From positions 1,178,001-1,242,000 of the forward strand of contig NZ_CP077077.1 in the NCBI RefSeq assembly GCF_019139675.1: a stretch of 64,000 nt of DNA, in the 5' to 3' direction. Positions 19,352 to 29,163 of the stretch are shown here, piece by piece (the stretch's first letter is position 1; each line of letters opens with the position of its first letter). The stretch comes from Pseudomonas maumuensis (GTDB lineage: Bacteria; Pseudomonadota; Gammaproteobacteria; Pseudomonadales; Pseudomonadaceae). The translations under genes and the position numbers were made by a program. Under the pieces are notes generated by a model. The model searched no databases. It saw only the letters and a program-made list of their open reading frames with translations, and had not been told where the DNA came from.

Positions 19352-19405
19352 TCTCGACCTCCCGCTAACCACTGGCCAGCAGTGGTTAGCGGGCACGGGT
19401 CGAGA
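19352..19405. terminator. Long hairpin between oprB and the mutarotase gene
   Basis: A perfect 14-bp inner stem (CCCGCTAACCACTG at 19361-19374 with its complement at 19380-19393, loop GCCAG) is extended by an 8-bp outer stem (TCTCGACC with GGTCGAGA). No T-run follows, so it may be an mRNA-protecting or partial-terminator hairpin at the 3' end of the gts operon, not a strong intrinsic terminator. Confidence 0.55.
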
Positions 19406-19440
19406 CAGCGCTATCTCGAACAACAAAAGAGCTTGGAACC

Positions 19441-20295
19441 ATGCCCGAACATCCGCTACATCGCTTCTTTACCTCGCAACGGCCGAGGCCGACCTTCGAG
19501 TGGGAGCGTTACCAGCAGCGCGATGTGCTGATCATCGACCACCCTCGTTGCCAGGCGGTGTTCAGCCGCCAGGGCGGGCAGCTCCTGCACTTTCAACCCG
19601 CCGGTGAAAAGCCCTGGTTGTGGTGCGCCGAGCAGTGGCCGCAGGTGGGGGCCATTCGTGGCGGTGTGCCGGTGTGCTGGCCCTGGTATGGCCGCCATCC
19701 CAGCGAGGACCTGTGGCCGGCCCATGGCTGGGCGCGCCTGCTGGACTGGAAGCTGGTGGACAGCCGCGAGGACGAGGAAGGGGTGACCCTGAAATGGCGC
19801 CTGGACCTGTGCGACTGGCAGGTCGACCTGCATGCCCGGCTTGGGGCGAGCATGGAGCTGAGCCTGAGCACCGAGCACCAGGACAGCGAACCGTGCCAGC
19901 TGAGCCATGCGCTGCTGGCCTACTGGCGGATCAGCGACGTGTCGAAGATAGCGCTATCCGGGCTGGAGGACATCGACGGCTACGATCGCCTCAATCGCCA
20001 GGCCTGCCGTGAAGACGGCGCGCTGACCCTCAAGGGCGGTTGCCAGCGGGTCTATCCCGGCACGCCGCGGGTGCAGCTGCAGGACCCGGCCTGGCAGCGC
20101 GAACTGTGCATCGATACCGGCGACAGTGACGACACCGTGGTCTGGCACCCTGGCAATCGGCCGTTGATGGGCGTGAGCGGGCGCGAGTGCCAAGGCTTCG
20201 TCTGCGTGGAAGCGGCCAGCGGCAGTGGCGAGGGCCTGAGCCTGGCGCCGGGCGAGCGGGCGCACCTGCGTTTGCAGGCGCACCGGCTCAGTTGA
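19441..20295 (+). CDS. D-hexose-6-phosphate mutarotase (aldose 1-epimerase family, YeaD type)
   Basis: This encodes 284 residues. It has the [14 protein letters not shown] motif with the catalytic-site residues of YeaD-like glucose-6-phosphate 1-epimerases and HGWARLLDW in the expected position. It should interconvert the alpha and beta anomers of glucose-6-phosphate, helping zwf. The stop codon overlaps the end of the convergent hexR gene by eight bases. Confidence 0.88.
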   Translation: MPEHPLHRFFTSQRPRPTFEWERYQQRDVLIIDHPRCQAVFSRQGGQLLHFQPAGEKPWLWCAEQWPQVGAIRGGVPVCWPWYGRHPSEDLWPAHGWARLLDWKLVDSREDEEGVTLKWRLDLCDWQVDLHARLGASMELSLSTEHQDSEPCQLSHALLAYWRISDVSKIALSGLEDIDGYDRLNRQACREDGALTLKGGCQRVYPGTPRVQLQDPAWQRELCIDTGDSDDTVVWHPGNRPLMGVSGRECQGFVCVEAASGSGEGLSLAPGERAHLRLQAHRLS

Positions 20296-21160
20296 GGTCG
20301 TCGTCCTCGATCGGGTAGCGGCTGGCGTTGAGGCTTTCCTTGATCTTGCGCAGGTGTGGCTGGAAGTCCACGCCACGGCGCAGGGTCATGCCGGTGGCGA
20401 GCACGTCAAGCACGGTGAGCTGGATGATCCGCGAAGTCATCGGCATGTAGATGTCGGTATCTTCCGGCAGCGGGATATGCAGGCTGAGGCTGCAGGCCTG
20501 GGCCAGGGGCGAGCCGGCGGCGGTGAGGCCAAGCACCGAGGCGCCGTTTTCCCGGGCCAGGCGTGCCACCTCGACCAGCTCGCGGGTACGCCCTGTGTAG
20601 GAAATGATCACGAACAGGTCGCCGGTGTGGGCCACCGAAGCCAGCATGCGCTGCATCAGCACATCGGCGTGGGCCGACACGGCGAGGTTGAAACGGAAGA
20701 ACTTGTGCTGCGCATCGAGGGCCACCGGGGCCGAGGCGCCGAGGCCGAAGAAGTGGATCTGCCGGGCCTGGATCATCATGTCCACGGCGCGGCTGACCTG
20801 CTGCGGGTCGAGCGCCTGGCAGGCGCTGTCGAGCGAGGCAATGGCGCTGCCGAAGATCTTCTGGGTGTAAGCGGCCGGATCGTCGTCGGCCTCCACCGCG
20901 CGGCTGACATAGGCGGCGCCGCTGGCCAGGCTTTGCGCCAGTTGCAGCTTGAGTTCGGGGTAGCCGCTGACGCCGAACGAGCGGCAGAAGCGGTTGACCG
21001 TCGGTTCGCTGACACTGGCCGCCTGGGCCAGGGCGGCGATGCTGAAGCGGGTGGCTTGTTGCGGGTTGAGCAGGATGACTTCGGCGACCTTGCGTTCGGC
21101 CTTGTTCAGCTCGTCGAGGCGGCCCTGGATCTGTTCCAGGAGGTTTCGCACGCGGTCCAT
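20288..21160 (-). CDS. hexR: HexR transcriptional repressor (RpiR family)
   Basis: This encodes 290 residues from the ATG at 21160, which has AAGGA seven bases upstream; upstream in-frame codons lack a ribosome site. An N-terminal RpiR helix-turn-helix ([20 protein letters not shown]) is joined to a C-terminal SIS sugar-phosphate domain ([25 protein letters not shown]). By family knowledge 2-keto-3-deoxy-6-phosphogluconate binds the SIS domain and releases it from zwf, edd and gap promoters. It is divergent from zwf. Confidence 0.95.
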   Translation of the reverse strand: MDRVRNLLEQIQGRLDELNKAERKVAEVILLNPQQATRFSIAALAQAASVSEPTVNRFCRSFGVSGYPELKLQLAQSLASGAAYVSRAVEADDDPAAYTQKIFGSAIASLDSACQALDPQQVSRAVDMMIQARQIHFFGLGASAPVALDAQHKFFRFNLAVSAHADVLMQRMLASVAHTGDLFVIISYTGRTRELVEVARLARENGASVLGLTAAGSPLAQACSLSLHIPLPEDTDIYMPMTSRIIQLTVLDVLATGMTLRRGVDFQPHLRKIKESLNASRYPIEDDDLN

Positions 21161-21259
21161 GGTGTGTCCTTGGGTCGGGAAGCAGGCTTTTTGCGCTGGT
21201 GTGTATCCTACTGTCGGTAAGATTGTCACACCACTTGTCTGTAATGGCTGTATTGGATG

Positions 21260-21274
21260 TTGTGGTTTTTACTA
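21260..21274. promoter_or_regulatory. Degenerate HexR-type site in the hexR-zwf gap
   Basis: TTGT-GGTTTTT-ACTA keeps the left half of the TTGT-N7-ACAA consensus but differs in the right half. It lies 69-83 bp before zwf and about 100 bp before hexR, the place where the operator for zwf and autoregulation is expected. Confidence is limited by the mismatch. Confidence 0.45.
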
Positions 21275-21342
21275 CATTAACCCTTGAAAAGCAGGGTTGA
21301 AACCGGTATTCCTAGTCCAACATTTATAAAAGAACCAACATC

Positions 21343-22812
21343 ATGGCCGCGATCAGTGTCGAACCCTGCACCTTCGCCCTCTTTGGCGCCCTAGGCGACC
21401 TGGCATTGCGCAAGCTGTTCCCCGCGCTCTACCAGCTCGACCGCGCCGACCTCCTGCACCCCGACACCCGTCTGCTGGCCCTGGCCCGCGAGCCGGGCAG
21501 CGTGCAGGAACACCTGAACAACATCGAAGCCCATCTGCGCCGCCACGTACCGGAGGCCGAGATCGATGCCGCCTCCCTGGGGCGCTTCCTGGCGCGCCTG
21601 AGCTACCTGCACCTGGACTTCGTCGAGCCCGAGGGCTACCAGGCCTTGGCCGAACAGGCACCGAGCGGGCAGCCGCTGATCGCCTACTTCGCCACGGCGG
21701 CGGCGGTCTACGGCGCGATCTGCGAGAACCTCGACAAGGCCGGCCTGGCGTCGCGTACCCGGGTGGTGCTGGAAAAGCCCATCGGCCACGACCTGGAGTC
21801 GTCGCGCCGGGTCAACGACGCCGTGGCGCGGTTCTTCCCCGAGAGCCGGGTCTACCGTATCGACCATTACCTGGGCAAGGAGACGGTGCAGAACCTGATC
21901 GCCCTGCGCTTCGCCAACAGCCTGTTCGAAACCCAGTGGAACCAGAATTCCATCTCCCATGTGGAGATCACCGTCGCGGAGAAAGTCGGCATCGAGGGCC
22001 GCTGGGGCTACTTCGACAAGGCCGGCCAGCTGCGCGACATGATCCAGAACCACCTGTTGCAGTTGCTTTGCCTGATCGCCATGGACCCGCCCAGTGACCT
22101 CTCGGCCGACAGTATCCGCGACGAGAAGGTCAAGGTGCTCAAGGCCCTGGCACCGATCACCGGCGAGGGGCTGAGCACCCATGTGGTGCGTGGCCAGTAC
22201 ATCGCCGGTTTCAGTGACGGCAAGCCAGTGCCGGGTTACCTCGAAGAGGACAACGCCAACGCCCAGAGCGACACCGAGACCTTCGTCGCCCTGCGCGCCG
22301 ATATCCGCAACTGGCGCTGGTCGGGTGTGCCGTTCTACCTGCGCACCGGCAAGCGCATGCCGCAGAAGCTGTCGCAGATCGTCATCCACTTCAAGGAAAC
22401 CCCGCACTACATCTTTGCCCCGGAACAGCGTTTGCAGATCGGCAACAAGCTGATCATTCGTCTGCAGCCGGACGAGGGTATTTCGCTGCGGGTGATGACC
22501 AAGGAGCAGGGCCTGGACAAGGGCATGCAACTGCGCAGCGGCCCGCTGCAGCTGAATTTCTCCGACACCTGGCGCAGCGCGCGGATCCCGGATGCCTACG
22601 AGCGGTTGTTGCTGGAAGTGATGCGCGGCAACCAGAACCTGTTCGTGCGCAAGGACGAGATCGAATACGCCTGGAAATGGTGCGACCAACTGATCGCTGG
22701 CTGGAAGCACACCGGTGACGCGCCCAAGCCCTATGCGGCCGGTTCCTGGGGGCCGATGAGCTCGATTGCATTGATTACACGTGATGGGAGGGCCTGGTAT
22801 GGCGATATCTGA
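21343..22812 (+). CDS. zwf: Glucose-6-phosphate 1-dehydrogenase
   Basis: This encodes 489 residues. It oxidises glucose-6-phosphate to 6-phosphogluconolactone with NAD(P). The N-terminal nucleotide motif [19 protein letters not shown], the substrate-binding RIDHYLGKE and the later [11 protein letters not shown] are all conserved. It starts the zwf-pgl-eda operon; its last 14 bases overlap the pgl start. Confidence 0.96.
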   Translation: MAAISVEPCTFALFGALGDLALRKLFPALYQLDRADLLHPDTRLLALAREPGSVQEHLNNIEAHLRRHVPEAEIDAASLGRFLARLSYLHLDFVEPEGYQALAEQAPSGQPLIAYFATAAAVYGAICENLDKAGLASRTRVVLEKPIGHDLESSRRVNDAVARFFPESRVYRIDHYLGKETVQNLIALRFANSLFETQWNQNSISHVEITVAEKVGIEGRWGYFDKAGQLRDMIQNHLLQLLCLIAMDPPSDLSADSIRDEKVKVLKALAPITGEGLSTHVVRGQYIAGFSDGKPVPGYLEEDNANAQSDTETFVALRADIRNWRWSGVPFYLRTGKRMPQKLSQIVIHFKETPHYIFAPEQRLQIGNKLIIRLQPDEGISLRVMTKEQGLDKGMQLRSGPLQLNFSDTWRSARIPDAYERLLLEVMRGNQNLFVRKDEIEYAWKWCDQLIAGWKHTGDAPKPYAAGSWGPMSSIALITRDGRAWYGDI

Positions 22813-23512
22813 ACTGCAACTGCCGGCGACCGTGAAGGTTCATCAGCTGGCCGATCCGAAAACCCTGGCGGCGACTCAGGCCCATGATGTGGCCGAGCGC
22901 TTGCGCCAGGCGATCGCCAGCAAGGGGCAGGCCTGCCTGGTGCTGTCCGGCGGGCGTAGCCCGGTGCCGTTTCTCGAGAAGCTGGCCGGCGAGGCGCTGG
23001 ATTGGTCCAAGGTCACCGTGAGCCTGGCCGACGAGCGCTGGGTGCCGGTGGCGCACGACGACAGCAATGCCGGCCTGCTGGCTCGCCATCTGTTCAAGGG
23101 GCCGGCGGCCAAGGCCCGTTTCATTGGGCTCTACCAACCCGCCGCGACCCTCGAAGCCGCTGCCGAGCAGGCCGACCAGGTGCTGGCCGACCTGCCACCG
23201 ATCGATGTGCTGGTGCTGGGCATGGGCGACGATGGCCATACGGCCTCGCTGTTCCCGGCCAGCCCCAACCTGCGCCAGGGCCTGGCCAAGGTCGGTGAGC
23301 GTCGCTGCCTGCCGATGCTGGCGCCCAGCGTGCCGCACCAGCGCCTGAGCATGACCCGCGCACTGCTGGCCACTGCCGGCCTGACCCTGTTGTCGGTACA
23401 GGGCGCGGGCAAGCTCGCCACCCTGCGCACCGCGCTGGCGGCCGAAGACCCAACCGAAATGCCGATTCGCGCCTTTCTTCACGACCCCCTGGACATCTAC
23501 TGGTGCCCATGA
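22799..23512 (+). CDS. pgl: 6-phosphogluconolactonase
   Basis: This encodes 237 residues from the ATG at 22799, which has GGAGG seven bases upstream, inside the end of zwf. [18 protein letters not shown] and [14 protein letters not shown] are the hallmarks of the NagB-fold Pgl family. It hydrolyses 6-phosphogluconolactone to 6-phosphogluconate for Edd. Confidence 0.95.
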   Translation: MAISELQLPATVKVHQLADPKTLAATQAHDVAERLRQAIASKGQACLVLSGGRSPVPFLEKLAGEALDWSKVTVSLADERWVPVAHDDSNAGLLARHLFKGPAAKARFIGLYQPAATLEAAAEQADQVLADLPPIDVLVLGMGDDGHTASLFPASPNLRQGLAKVGERRCLPMLAPSVPHQRLSMTRALLATAGLTLLSVQGAGKLATLRTALAAEDPTEMPIRAFLHDPLDIYWCP

Positions 23513-23529
23513 GCCAAGGATCCATTGTC

Positions 23530-24204
23530 ATGACCACCCTCGAACGCCCACAGCCTTTGCTCTCGATGGCCGACAAAGCCGCGCGGATCGACGCGATCTG
23601 CAACAAGGCGCGCATCCTGCCGGTGATCACCATCGCCCGTGAGGAAGACATCCTGCCCCTGGCCGATGCCCTGGCCGCCGGCGGCATCCGCACCCTGGAA
23701 GTGACCCTGCGCTCGCAGCACGGCCTGAAGGCCATCCAAGTGCTGCGCGAGCAGCGCCCGGAGCTGTGCGTCGGCGCTGGCACCGTGCTCGACCGCGGCA
23801 TGTTCGCGGCGGTCGAGGCGGCGGGCGCGCAGTTCGTCGTCACCCCGGGCATCACCCAGGACATTCTCGAAGCGGGCGTAAACAGTGATATTCCGCTGTT
23901 GCCGGGTATCAGCACGCCGTCGGAAATCATGATGGGCTACGCCCTGGGCTACCGTCGCTTCAAGCTGTTCCCGGCCGAGATCAGTGGCGGCGTGGCGGCG
24001 ATCAAGGCGTTCGGCGGCCCGTTCGGCGACATCCGCTTCTGCCCCACTGGCGGGGTCAACCCGGCCAACGTGCGCAACTACATGGCCCTGCCCAATGTGA
24101 TGTGCGTGGGCGGCACCTGGATGCTCGACAGCAGCTGGATCAAGAACGGCGACTGGGCGCGGATCGAGGCGTGCAGCGCCGAGGCGATGGCGTTGCTGGA
24201 CTGA
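23530..24204 (+). CDS. eda: KDPG aldolase
   Basis: This encodes 224 residues from the ATG at 23530 with AAGGA nine bases upstream. It cleaves 2-keto-3-deoxy-6-phosphogluconate to pyruvate and glyceraldehyde-3-phosphate. The Schiff-base lysine lies in RRFKLFPAE, and VTLRS, GAGTVL and CPTGGV mark the barrel. It lies 17 bp after pgl and ends at a strong terminator. Confidence 0.96.
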   Translation: MTTLERPQPLLSMADKAARIDAICNKARILPVITIAREEDILPLADALAAGGIRTLEVTLRSQHGLKAIQVLREQRPELCVGAGTVLDRGMFAAVEAAGAQFVVTPGITQDILEAGVNSDIPLLPGISTPSEIMMGYALGYRRFKLFPAEISGGVAAIKAFGGPFGDIRFCPTGGVNPANVRNYMALPNVMCVGGTWMLDSSWIKNGDWARIEACSAEAMALLD

Positions 24205-24233
24205 CAGATTTCGTTGTGTGCTACACGGCTTGT

Positions 24234-24261
24234 GGGGCGCTTGGTCGGCGCCCCTTTTTTT
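24234..24261 (+). terminator. Intrinsic terminator of zwf-pgl-eda
   Basis: The 7-bp stem GGGGCGC/GCGCCCC has a 7-base loop and is followed directly by seven T residues, 30 bp after the eda stop. This is a classic Rho-independent terminator. Confidence 0.9.
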
Positions 24262-24283
24262 CGCCTGTGGGTTTTGGATTGTT

Positions 24284-24362
24284 TGTACCGGCCTCATCGC
24301 GGATGAATCCGCTCCTGCACGGTCCCTGTAGGAGCGGATTCATCCGCGATGAGGCCGGTACA
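24284..24362. repeat. Paired REP elements after eda
   Basis: A perfect inverted repeat of about 33 bp per arm (core CGCGGATGAATCCGCTCCT and its complement) surrounds a 13-base loop. It lies between the two convergent terminators of eda and leuA. The GGATGAATCC version of the REP head recurs in the compound element at 38943-39216. Confidence 0.9.
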
Positions 24363-24365
24363 GAC

Positions 24366-24394
24366 AAAAAAAAGCCCGCATCCAAGATGCGGGC
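24366..24394 (-). terminator. Intrinsic terminator of leuA
   Basis: On the minus strand GCCCGCATC-TTG-GATGCGGGC is followed by eight T residues, 21 bp past the leuA stop codon. It is a strong Rho-independent terminator facing the eda terminator across the REP pair. Confidence 0.9.
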
Positions 24395-24414
24395 CTTGAT
24401 CATCACATCGCGAC

Positions 24415-26088
24415 TTACGCCGCCTTGGCCTGCTGCTGGCTCAGCGAGCGGTTCAGCGCGCTGAACAGCGCCTTGAAGCTGGCGGTGGTGATGTTCTCGT
24501 CGATGCCCACGCCATGCACCGGACGCCCGCCGGCCACACGCAGTTCGATGTAGGCCGCCGCCTTGGCGTTGGTACCGGCACCGATGGCGTGCTCGTTGTA
24601 GTCCATGATTTCCACATTGACCGGCAAGCCGGCGACCAGCGCTTCCAGGGCGCCATTGCCCTTGCCGTGCCAGTGCAGGGTGGTCTCGCCTTCACCGGAG
24701 ACTTCCACCTGCACGTGGCTGCTGCCGTTCTCTTCCTGCAGGCGGTGGCTGACCAGGGCATACGGTGCGTTGGCCTGGAGGTATTCCTTCTGCAGCAGCT
24801 TGTAGATCTGCTCGGCGGTCATTTCCAGGCCGAGACGGTCGGTCTCGCCCTGTACCACCTGGCTGAACTCGATCTGCATGCGGCGCGGCAGGCTGATGCC
24901 ATACTCCTGCTCGAGCAGGTAGGTGATGCCGCCCTTGCCCGACTGGCTGTTGACGCGGATCACCGCCTCGTAGCTGCGGCCGATGTCGGCCGGGTCGATC
25001 GGCAGGTACGGCACTTCCCACAGCTCGCCGTCCTGCTGCTTGGCGAAGCCCTTGCGGATGGCGTCCTGGTGCGAGCCGGAGAACGCGGTGTGTACCAAGT
25101 CGCCGACATAGGGGTGACGTGGATGCACCGGCAATTGGTTGCACTCCTCGACGACCTTGCGCACGCCGTCGATATCGGAGAAGTCCAGCTGTGGGTCGAT
25201 GCCCTGGGTGTAGAGGTTCAGCGCCAGGGTCACCAGGTCGACGTTGCCGGTGCGCTCGCCGTTGCCGAACAAGCAGCCTTCGGCACGGTCGGCGCCGGCC
25301 ATCAGGCCCAGCTCGGTGGCGGCGATGCCCGTGCCACGGTCGTTGTGGGTGTGCAGGCTGATGATCACGCTGTCACGGCGGTTGACGTTACGGCAGAACC
25401 ACTCGATCTGGTCGGCGTAGACGTTCGGCGTGGCGACTTCGACAGTGGCCGGCAGGTTGAGGATGACCTTGTGCTCGGGGGTCGGGTTCCACACCTCGAT
25501 CACCGCGTCGCACACCTCTTTGGCGAACTCCAGTTCGGTGGCGCTGAAGGTTTCGGGCGAGTACTGGAAGGTCCACTGAGTGTTTGGCTGCTGGGCTGCG
25601 TACTTGACGAACAGCTTGGCGGCGTTGACCGCGATGTCCTTCACGCCCTGCTTGTCCTGGTTGAAAACGATGCGGCGGAACGACGGGCAGGTGGCGTTGT
25701 ACAGGTGGACGATGGCCTTCTTGGCGCCGCGCAGGGATTCGAAGGTACGCGCGATCAGGTCTTCACGGGCCTGGGTGAGCACCTGGATGGTGGTGTCGTC
25801 CGGGATGTGGCCGTCTTCGATCAGGGTGCGCACGAAGTCGAAGTCGGTCTGCGATGCGGACGGGAACGACGCTTCGATTTCCTTCACGCCTACTTGCACC
25901 AGGGTCTTCCAGAAACGCAGCTTCTTCTCGGCATCCATCGGCTCGATCAGCGACTGGTTGCCATCACGCAGGTCGGAACTGCACCAGATCGGCGCCTGGG
26001 TGATGGTCTTCGACGGCCAGGTACGGTCGGGCAGGTCGATGGTCGGGAAAGCGCGGTACTTCTTCGATGGATCTTTGAGCATGGTCAT
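24415..26088 (-). CDS. leuA: 2-isopropylmalate synthase (long form)
   Basis: This encodes 557 residues. It condenses acetyl-CoA with 2-ketoisovalerate, the first committed step of leucine synthesis. The N-terminal TIM barrel shows [23 protein letters not shown] with metal-binding histidines and [11 protein letters not shown]; the C-terminal LeuA regulatory domain for leucine feedback covers about the last 130 residues ([14 protein letters not shown]). The ATG at 26088 has AGGA eight bases upstream; the ATG two codons later is less well placed. A candidate leader peptide lies upstream. Confidence 0.95.
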   Translation of the reverse strand: MTMLKDPSKKYRAFPTIDLPDRTWPSKTITQAPIWCSSDLRDGNQSLIEPMDAEKKLRFWKTLVQVGVKEIEASFPSASQTDFDFVRTLIEDGHIPDDTTIQVLTQAREDLIARTFESLRGAKKAIVHLYNATCPSFRRIVFNQDKQGVKDIAVNAAKLFVKYAAQQPNTQWTFQYSPETFSATELEFAKEVCDAVIEVWNPTPEHKVILNLPATVEVATPNVYADQIEWFCRNVNRRDSVIISLHTHNDRGTGIAATELGLMAGADRAEGCLFGNGERTGNVDLVTLALNLYTQGIDPQLDFSDIDGVRKVVEECNQLPVHPRHPYVGDLVHTAFSGSHQDAIRKGFAKQQDGELWEVPYLPIDPADIGRSYEAVIRVNSQSGKGGITYLLEQEYGISLPRRMQIEFSQVVQGETDRLGLEMTAEQIYKLLQKEYLQANAPYALVSHRLQEENGSSHVQVEVSGEGETTLHWHGKGNGALEALVAGLPVNVEIMDYNEHAIGAGTNAKAAAYIELRVAGGRPVHGVGIDENITTASFKALFSALNRSLSQQQAKAA

Positions 26089-26164
26089 GGAAGCAATCCT
26101 TTTATGTGCGGCCGTGATCGGGCCTGCCGAACGTGTACGAGATGAAAAGGCGAGGCGACGCGAT

Positions 26165-26236
26165 TCACCCTGGTAGTCGGGCGCTGACCAGGCAGAGGCT
26201 GCGGTGTTGTTGGAGGAGGGTGCTGAAGATGTTCAT
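26165..26236 (-). CDS. Candidate leucine leader peptide before leuA
   Basis: A 23-codon frame starts with ATG at 26236, with AGGG eight bases upstream, and ends 77 bp before leuA. Five of 23 residues are leucine (positions 7, 8, 14, 16 and 21), with rare CTA and CTC codons among them, including an LL pair and an LCL triplet. That composition and position suit a ribosome-mediated attenuator. However, I do not see a clear terminator stem with a T-run between it and leuA, so the mechanism is unproven. Confidence 0.4.
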   Translation of the reverse strand: MNIFSTLLQQHRSLCLVSARLPG

Positions 26237-26471
26237 GTGCTCAACCCTAACCAGTGGTTTGGGGGATGGCAAGCATCGCTCGAAAATTGAGAGAAATGCT
26301 TAAAAAGCGCTTTTGTGCGAGATTTTATGGCTGGCTACGTTATTTTTATTGGTTTTACTTGCGTGTGTTTTTTGGATGGCGCAAGCATTGCGTGCCTGCG
26401 CTTTCATCGAGGGCCTAAGCGCGGGGCAAGCCCGCTCCCACAGGGCTTTCCCATTGGCAGCAGGAACGGTT
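26237..26471. other. leuA upstream region with a single REP
   Basis: No gene is supported here. The AT-rich part at 26280-26360, unlike its surroundings, probably holds the leuA promoter and includes a TTAAAAAGCGCTTTT palindrome-like stretch. A single REP (GCGGGGCAAGCCCGCTCCCACAG-like, 26411-26443) lies just after the stop of the M23 peptidase gene and may serve as its 3' hairpin. Confidence 0.5.
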
Positions 26472-27299
26472 TCAGGGCTGGAACGCGCCGATGAAGATCG
26501 CCGGATCCACCCGCGCATCGTTCAGGCTGACGTTCCAGTGCATGTGCGGCCCGGTGGCGCGGCCCGTCGAGCCCACGCGACCGACCACTTCGCCACGGCG
26601 CAGCGCCTGGCCCGGCTTCACGTCGATCTTCGACATGTGGCAGAACATGCTGATGAAGCCTTGCCCATGGTCGACGAACACCGTGCGGCCATTGAAGAAG
26701 TAGTCGCCCACCAGGATCACCTTGCCATTGGCCGGGGTCTTGATCGGCGTGCCGGCGGGCACGGCGAAGTCCAGGCCGGCATGGGGGTTGCGTTCCTCGC
26801 CATTGAAGAAGCGGCGTACGCCGAACTTGCTCGACAGCGGGCCGTTGACCGGCTTGTCGAGGATCAGGTTGCTCGGAAGCACAGGGCTGAAACTGCGGTA
26901 GGCCTTTATCTGCTCGGCCAGTTCGCGGTCGATGCGCTTGAGGTCCTGCGGTTCAGGGTTGACCTGGCGCTTGTTCTTCAAGGTGATGTGCTGCTCGGGG
27001 TACTTCTTGCTGCCGACACTGAAAGGAATGCTGCGCCCACCCTGGGTCAGCACGGCGCTGCCGGGTTTTTGCGTCAGCGGAATGCCGACGATGGCCAGCC
27101 AGTTGTCCTGCTCCCTGACCACCAATACCGGTTTGCCATCGAAGCGCGCGGTCGGGGCGTTGGCGCCCGGGCCCAGGTCGACCACCGCCACGCCGCCGGG
27201 CACGGGCTTGTTGAGGGCGCGGGTGATGTAGCTGGCGTGGGCGGCCGTGACCGGCAGCAGCAGGGCGAGGGCAAGCAGGGGCGCGAACAGGCGTGGCAT
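26472..27299 (-). CDS. Secreted M23-family (LytM) metallopeptidase
   Basis: This encodes 275 residues. A signal peptide (LLALALLLPVTAAHA) targets it to the periplasm. The C-terminal LytM domain holds the zinc motifs NPHAGLDF and HMHW plus the intermediate CHMSKID region, so it is expected to be catalytically active on peptidoglycan cross-links. The N-terminal part lacks recognised LysM repeats. It starts three bases after xseA and is probably in its operon. Confidence 0.88.
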   Translation of the reverse strand: MPRLFAPLLALALLLPVTAAHASYITRALNKPVPGGVAVVDLGPGANAPTARFDGKPVLVVREQDNWLAIVGIPLTQKPGSAVLTQGGRSIPFSVGSKKYPEQHITLKNKRQVNPEPQDLKRIDRELAEQIKAYRSFSPVLPSNLILDKPVNGPLSSKFGVRRFFNGEERNPHAGLDFAVPAGTPIKTPANGKVILVGDYFFNGRTVFVDHGQGFISMFCHMSKIDVKPGQALRRGEVVGRVGSTGRATGPHMHWNVSLNDARVDPAIFIGAFQP

Positions 27300-27302
27300 G
27301 TG

Positions 27303-28682
27303 TCAGTCCAGTAGCGAGAGGGTGACCGGGGTCTGGTGGTTGTCCTCGACCCGCACCTTGAGCTCGCCTTCGTTGAGGCGGGCGGTCAGGCGTTGGCCGT
27401 TGTGGGTTTGCGCGGCGCTGCGGATGGCCTGGCCGCGCTCATCCAGGAGGATGCTGTAGCCGCGGGCGAGGGTGGCCAGCGGGCTGACCACCTGCAGGGT
27501 CTGCAGCTGTGCCTGGAAGCGCTGGCGGCGGTCCTTGAGCACGTCGCGCATGGCCCGCGGCAGGCGCTCGGCGAGGCTGTCCAGGCGCTGCTTGAGCAGT
27601 TTCAGGCTGCGTCCCGGATGTTGCGCGGCCAGGCGCGTGTCGAGGCGGCCGAGGCGTTGCTGGCGCTGGTTCATGTCGAGCATGAAGGCGCGGCGCAGAC
27701 GCATGTCCAGGTCGTCCAGGCGCTGGGCCTGCTGGCGCAGGCGCTCGCCGGGGTGACGCAGGCGTCGGGCCAGCCCGTCCAGGCGCAGGCGGTCGTGGGC
27801 CAGGCGGTTCTGCATGCGCAGCAGCAGGCGCCGTTGCAGGCTGTCGAGGCGCTGCTGCAGGCCGCTGCTGTCGGGGGCGAGCAGCTCGGCGGCGGCGGAC
27901 GGCGTGGGGGCGCGCACATCGGCGACGAAGTCGCTGATCGACACGTCGGTCTCATGGCCCACGGCGCTGACGATGGGCGTGACGCAGGCGGCCACGGCGC
28001 GGGCCACGGCCTCTTCGTTGAAGCACCAGAGGTCTTCCAGCGAGCCGCCGCCACGGGCCAGGATCAGCGCGTCGAAGCCTTGCCGGTCGGCCATCTGCAG
28101 GGCGCGGACGATCTGGTTGATCGCCTCGCGGCCCTGCACCGCGGTGGGGATCAGGTTCAGCTCGACCTGCGGCGCACGGCGGCCGAACACACTGATGATG
28201 TCGCGGATCACCGCGCCGGTGGGCGAGGTGATGATGCCGATGCGTTGCGGGTGCGCTGGCAGCGGCTTCTTGCGTTCGGTGCTGAACAGCCCCTCGGCGC
28301 CGAGCTTTTCCTTCAGCGCCTCGAACGCCAGGCGCAGGGCACCGTCGCCGGCCGGCTCGACCGTATCGAGGATCAGTTGGTAGTCGCCACGCCCTTCGAA
28401 CAGCGAGACCTTGCCGCGCACCCGTACCGCCAGGCCGTCACGCAGGGCCTGGCGGACCCGGGCGGCGTTCTGCCGGAACAGCGCGCAGCGGATCTGCGCG
28501 CCGCTGTCCTTGAGGGTGAAGTACATATGGCCGGAGGCCGGGCGGGCGAGGTTGGAAATCTCGCCTTCCACCCAGACGCTGCGGAACACGTCCTCGAGCA
28601 GCACACGGGCGCGGCCGTTGAGCTGGCTGACGGTGAGGACCTCGCGGTCCAGGCCGAGTCGTTCGAAAGGGTCTCTTATCAT
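27303..28682 (-). CDS. xseA: Exodeoxyribonuclease VII large subunit
   Basis: This encodes 459 residues. The N-terminal OB fold (VWVEGEISNLARPASGHMYFTLKD) is followed by the catalytic domain (ITSPTGAVIRDI, LARGGGSLEDLW, GHETD) and a long helical C-terminal region rich in Arg, Leu and Gln. With XseB it degrades single-stranded DNA to oligonucleotides. The first ATG at 28682 has no clear ribosome site, so the true start could differ slightly. Confidence 0.94.
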   Translation of the reverse strand: MIRDPFERLGLDREVLTVSQLNGRARVLLEDVFRSVWVEGEISNLARPASGHMYFTLKDSGAQIRCALFRQNAARVRQALRDGLAVRVRGKVSLFEGRGDYQLILDTVEPAGDGALRLAFEALKEKLGAEGLFSTERKKPLPAHPQRIGIITSPTGAVIRDIISVFGRRAPQVELNLIPTAVQGREAINQIVRALQMADRQGFDALILARGGGSLEDLWCFNEEAVARAVAACVTPIVSAVGHETDVSISDFVADVRAPTPSAAAELLAPDSSGLQQRLDSLQRRLLLRMQNRLAHDRLRLDGLARRLRHPGERLRQQAQRLDDLDMRLRRAFMLDMNQRQQRLGRLDTRLAAQHPGRSLKLLKQRLDSLAERLPRAMRDVLKDRRQRFQAQLQTLQVVSPLATLARGYSILLDERGQAIRSAAQTHNGQRLTARLNEGELKVRVEDNHQTPVTLSLLD

Positions 28683-29163
28683 GGGGGCATGATAAGGGGG
28701 AGTGGGGGGGGATGCCAGGGTTGGGATTGTTGCGAGCGGCAGGGGCGTGAGGCGGGCAGCGCATGGCGGGAGGTCGCATCACGGCATACAGGTGCATGGC
28801 GACAGGTTTGCAGCGCTCTTGAGATCGAGCGCCGCCCGCGCGGCGCATCGCTGGCAAGCCAGCTCCCACATTTGTTTCGGGCCAATCACTCCTGTGAGGG
28901 TGCCGCTGTCCGCCTTGGTGCATGTCTCAAGTCGGGCGAGGCGCCATTGGCGCCCACTCCAATACCGAGTCGAACCAACAAGGCGTACAGTGATGACCTT
29001 TCAGGAGTAACTGGCCCGAAACAAATGTGGGAGCTGGCTTGCCAGCGATGCGCCGCGCGGGCGGCGCTCGATCTCAAAGGCGCCATAACCCTCAAGGCCT
29101 GCACCTGTTCGCCTCACCGCATTTCCACGACAAACACCCCCACGGACGACCCCAGGACCCAGC
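28683..29163. other. 481-bp gap between xseA and the TauE gene
   Basis: No gene is supported. Most of the gap is the compound inverted-repeat element described at 28789-29107. The short open frames in it run through the GC-rich arms and are repeat artefacts. The first 100 bp is G-rich and should include the xseA promoter on the minus strand. Confidence 0.6.
28789..29107. repeat. Compound fold-back element, copy A
   Basis: A 66-bp perfect inverted repeat (28819-28884 with 29012-29077) carries three modules: GAGATCGAGCGCC, a GC palindrome-like CGCCCGCGCGGCGC, and a REP head TGGCAAGCCAGCTCCCACA. About 30 bp more of imperfect pairing extends outward (CAGGTGCA at each edge) and about 15 bp inward (ACTCCTG with CAGGAGT). 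The core near 28915-28990 resembles that of copy B at 38943-39216. The whole can fold into one long stem. Function is unknown. Confidence 0.85.
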
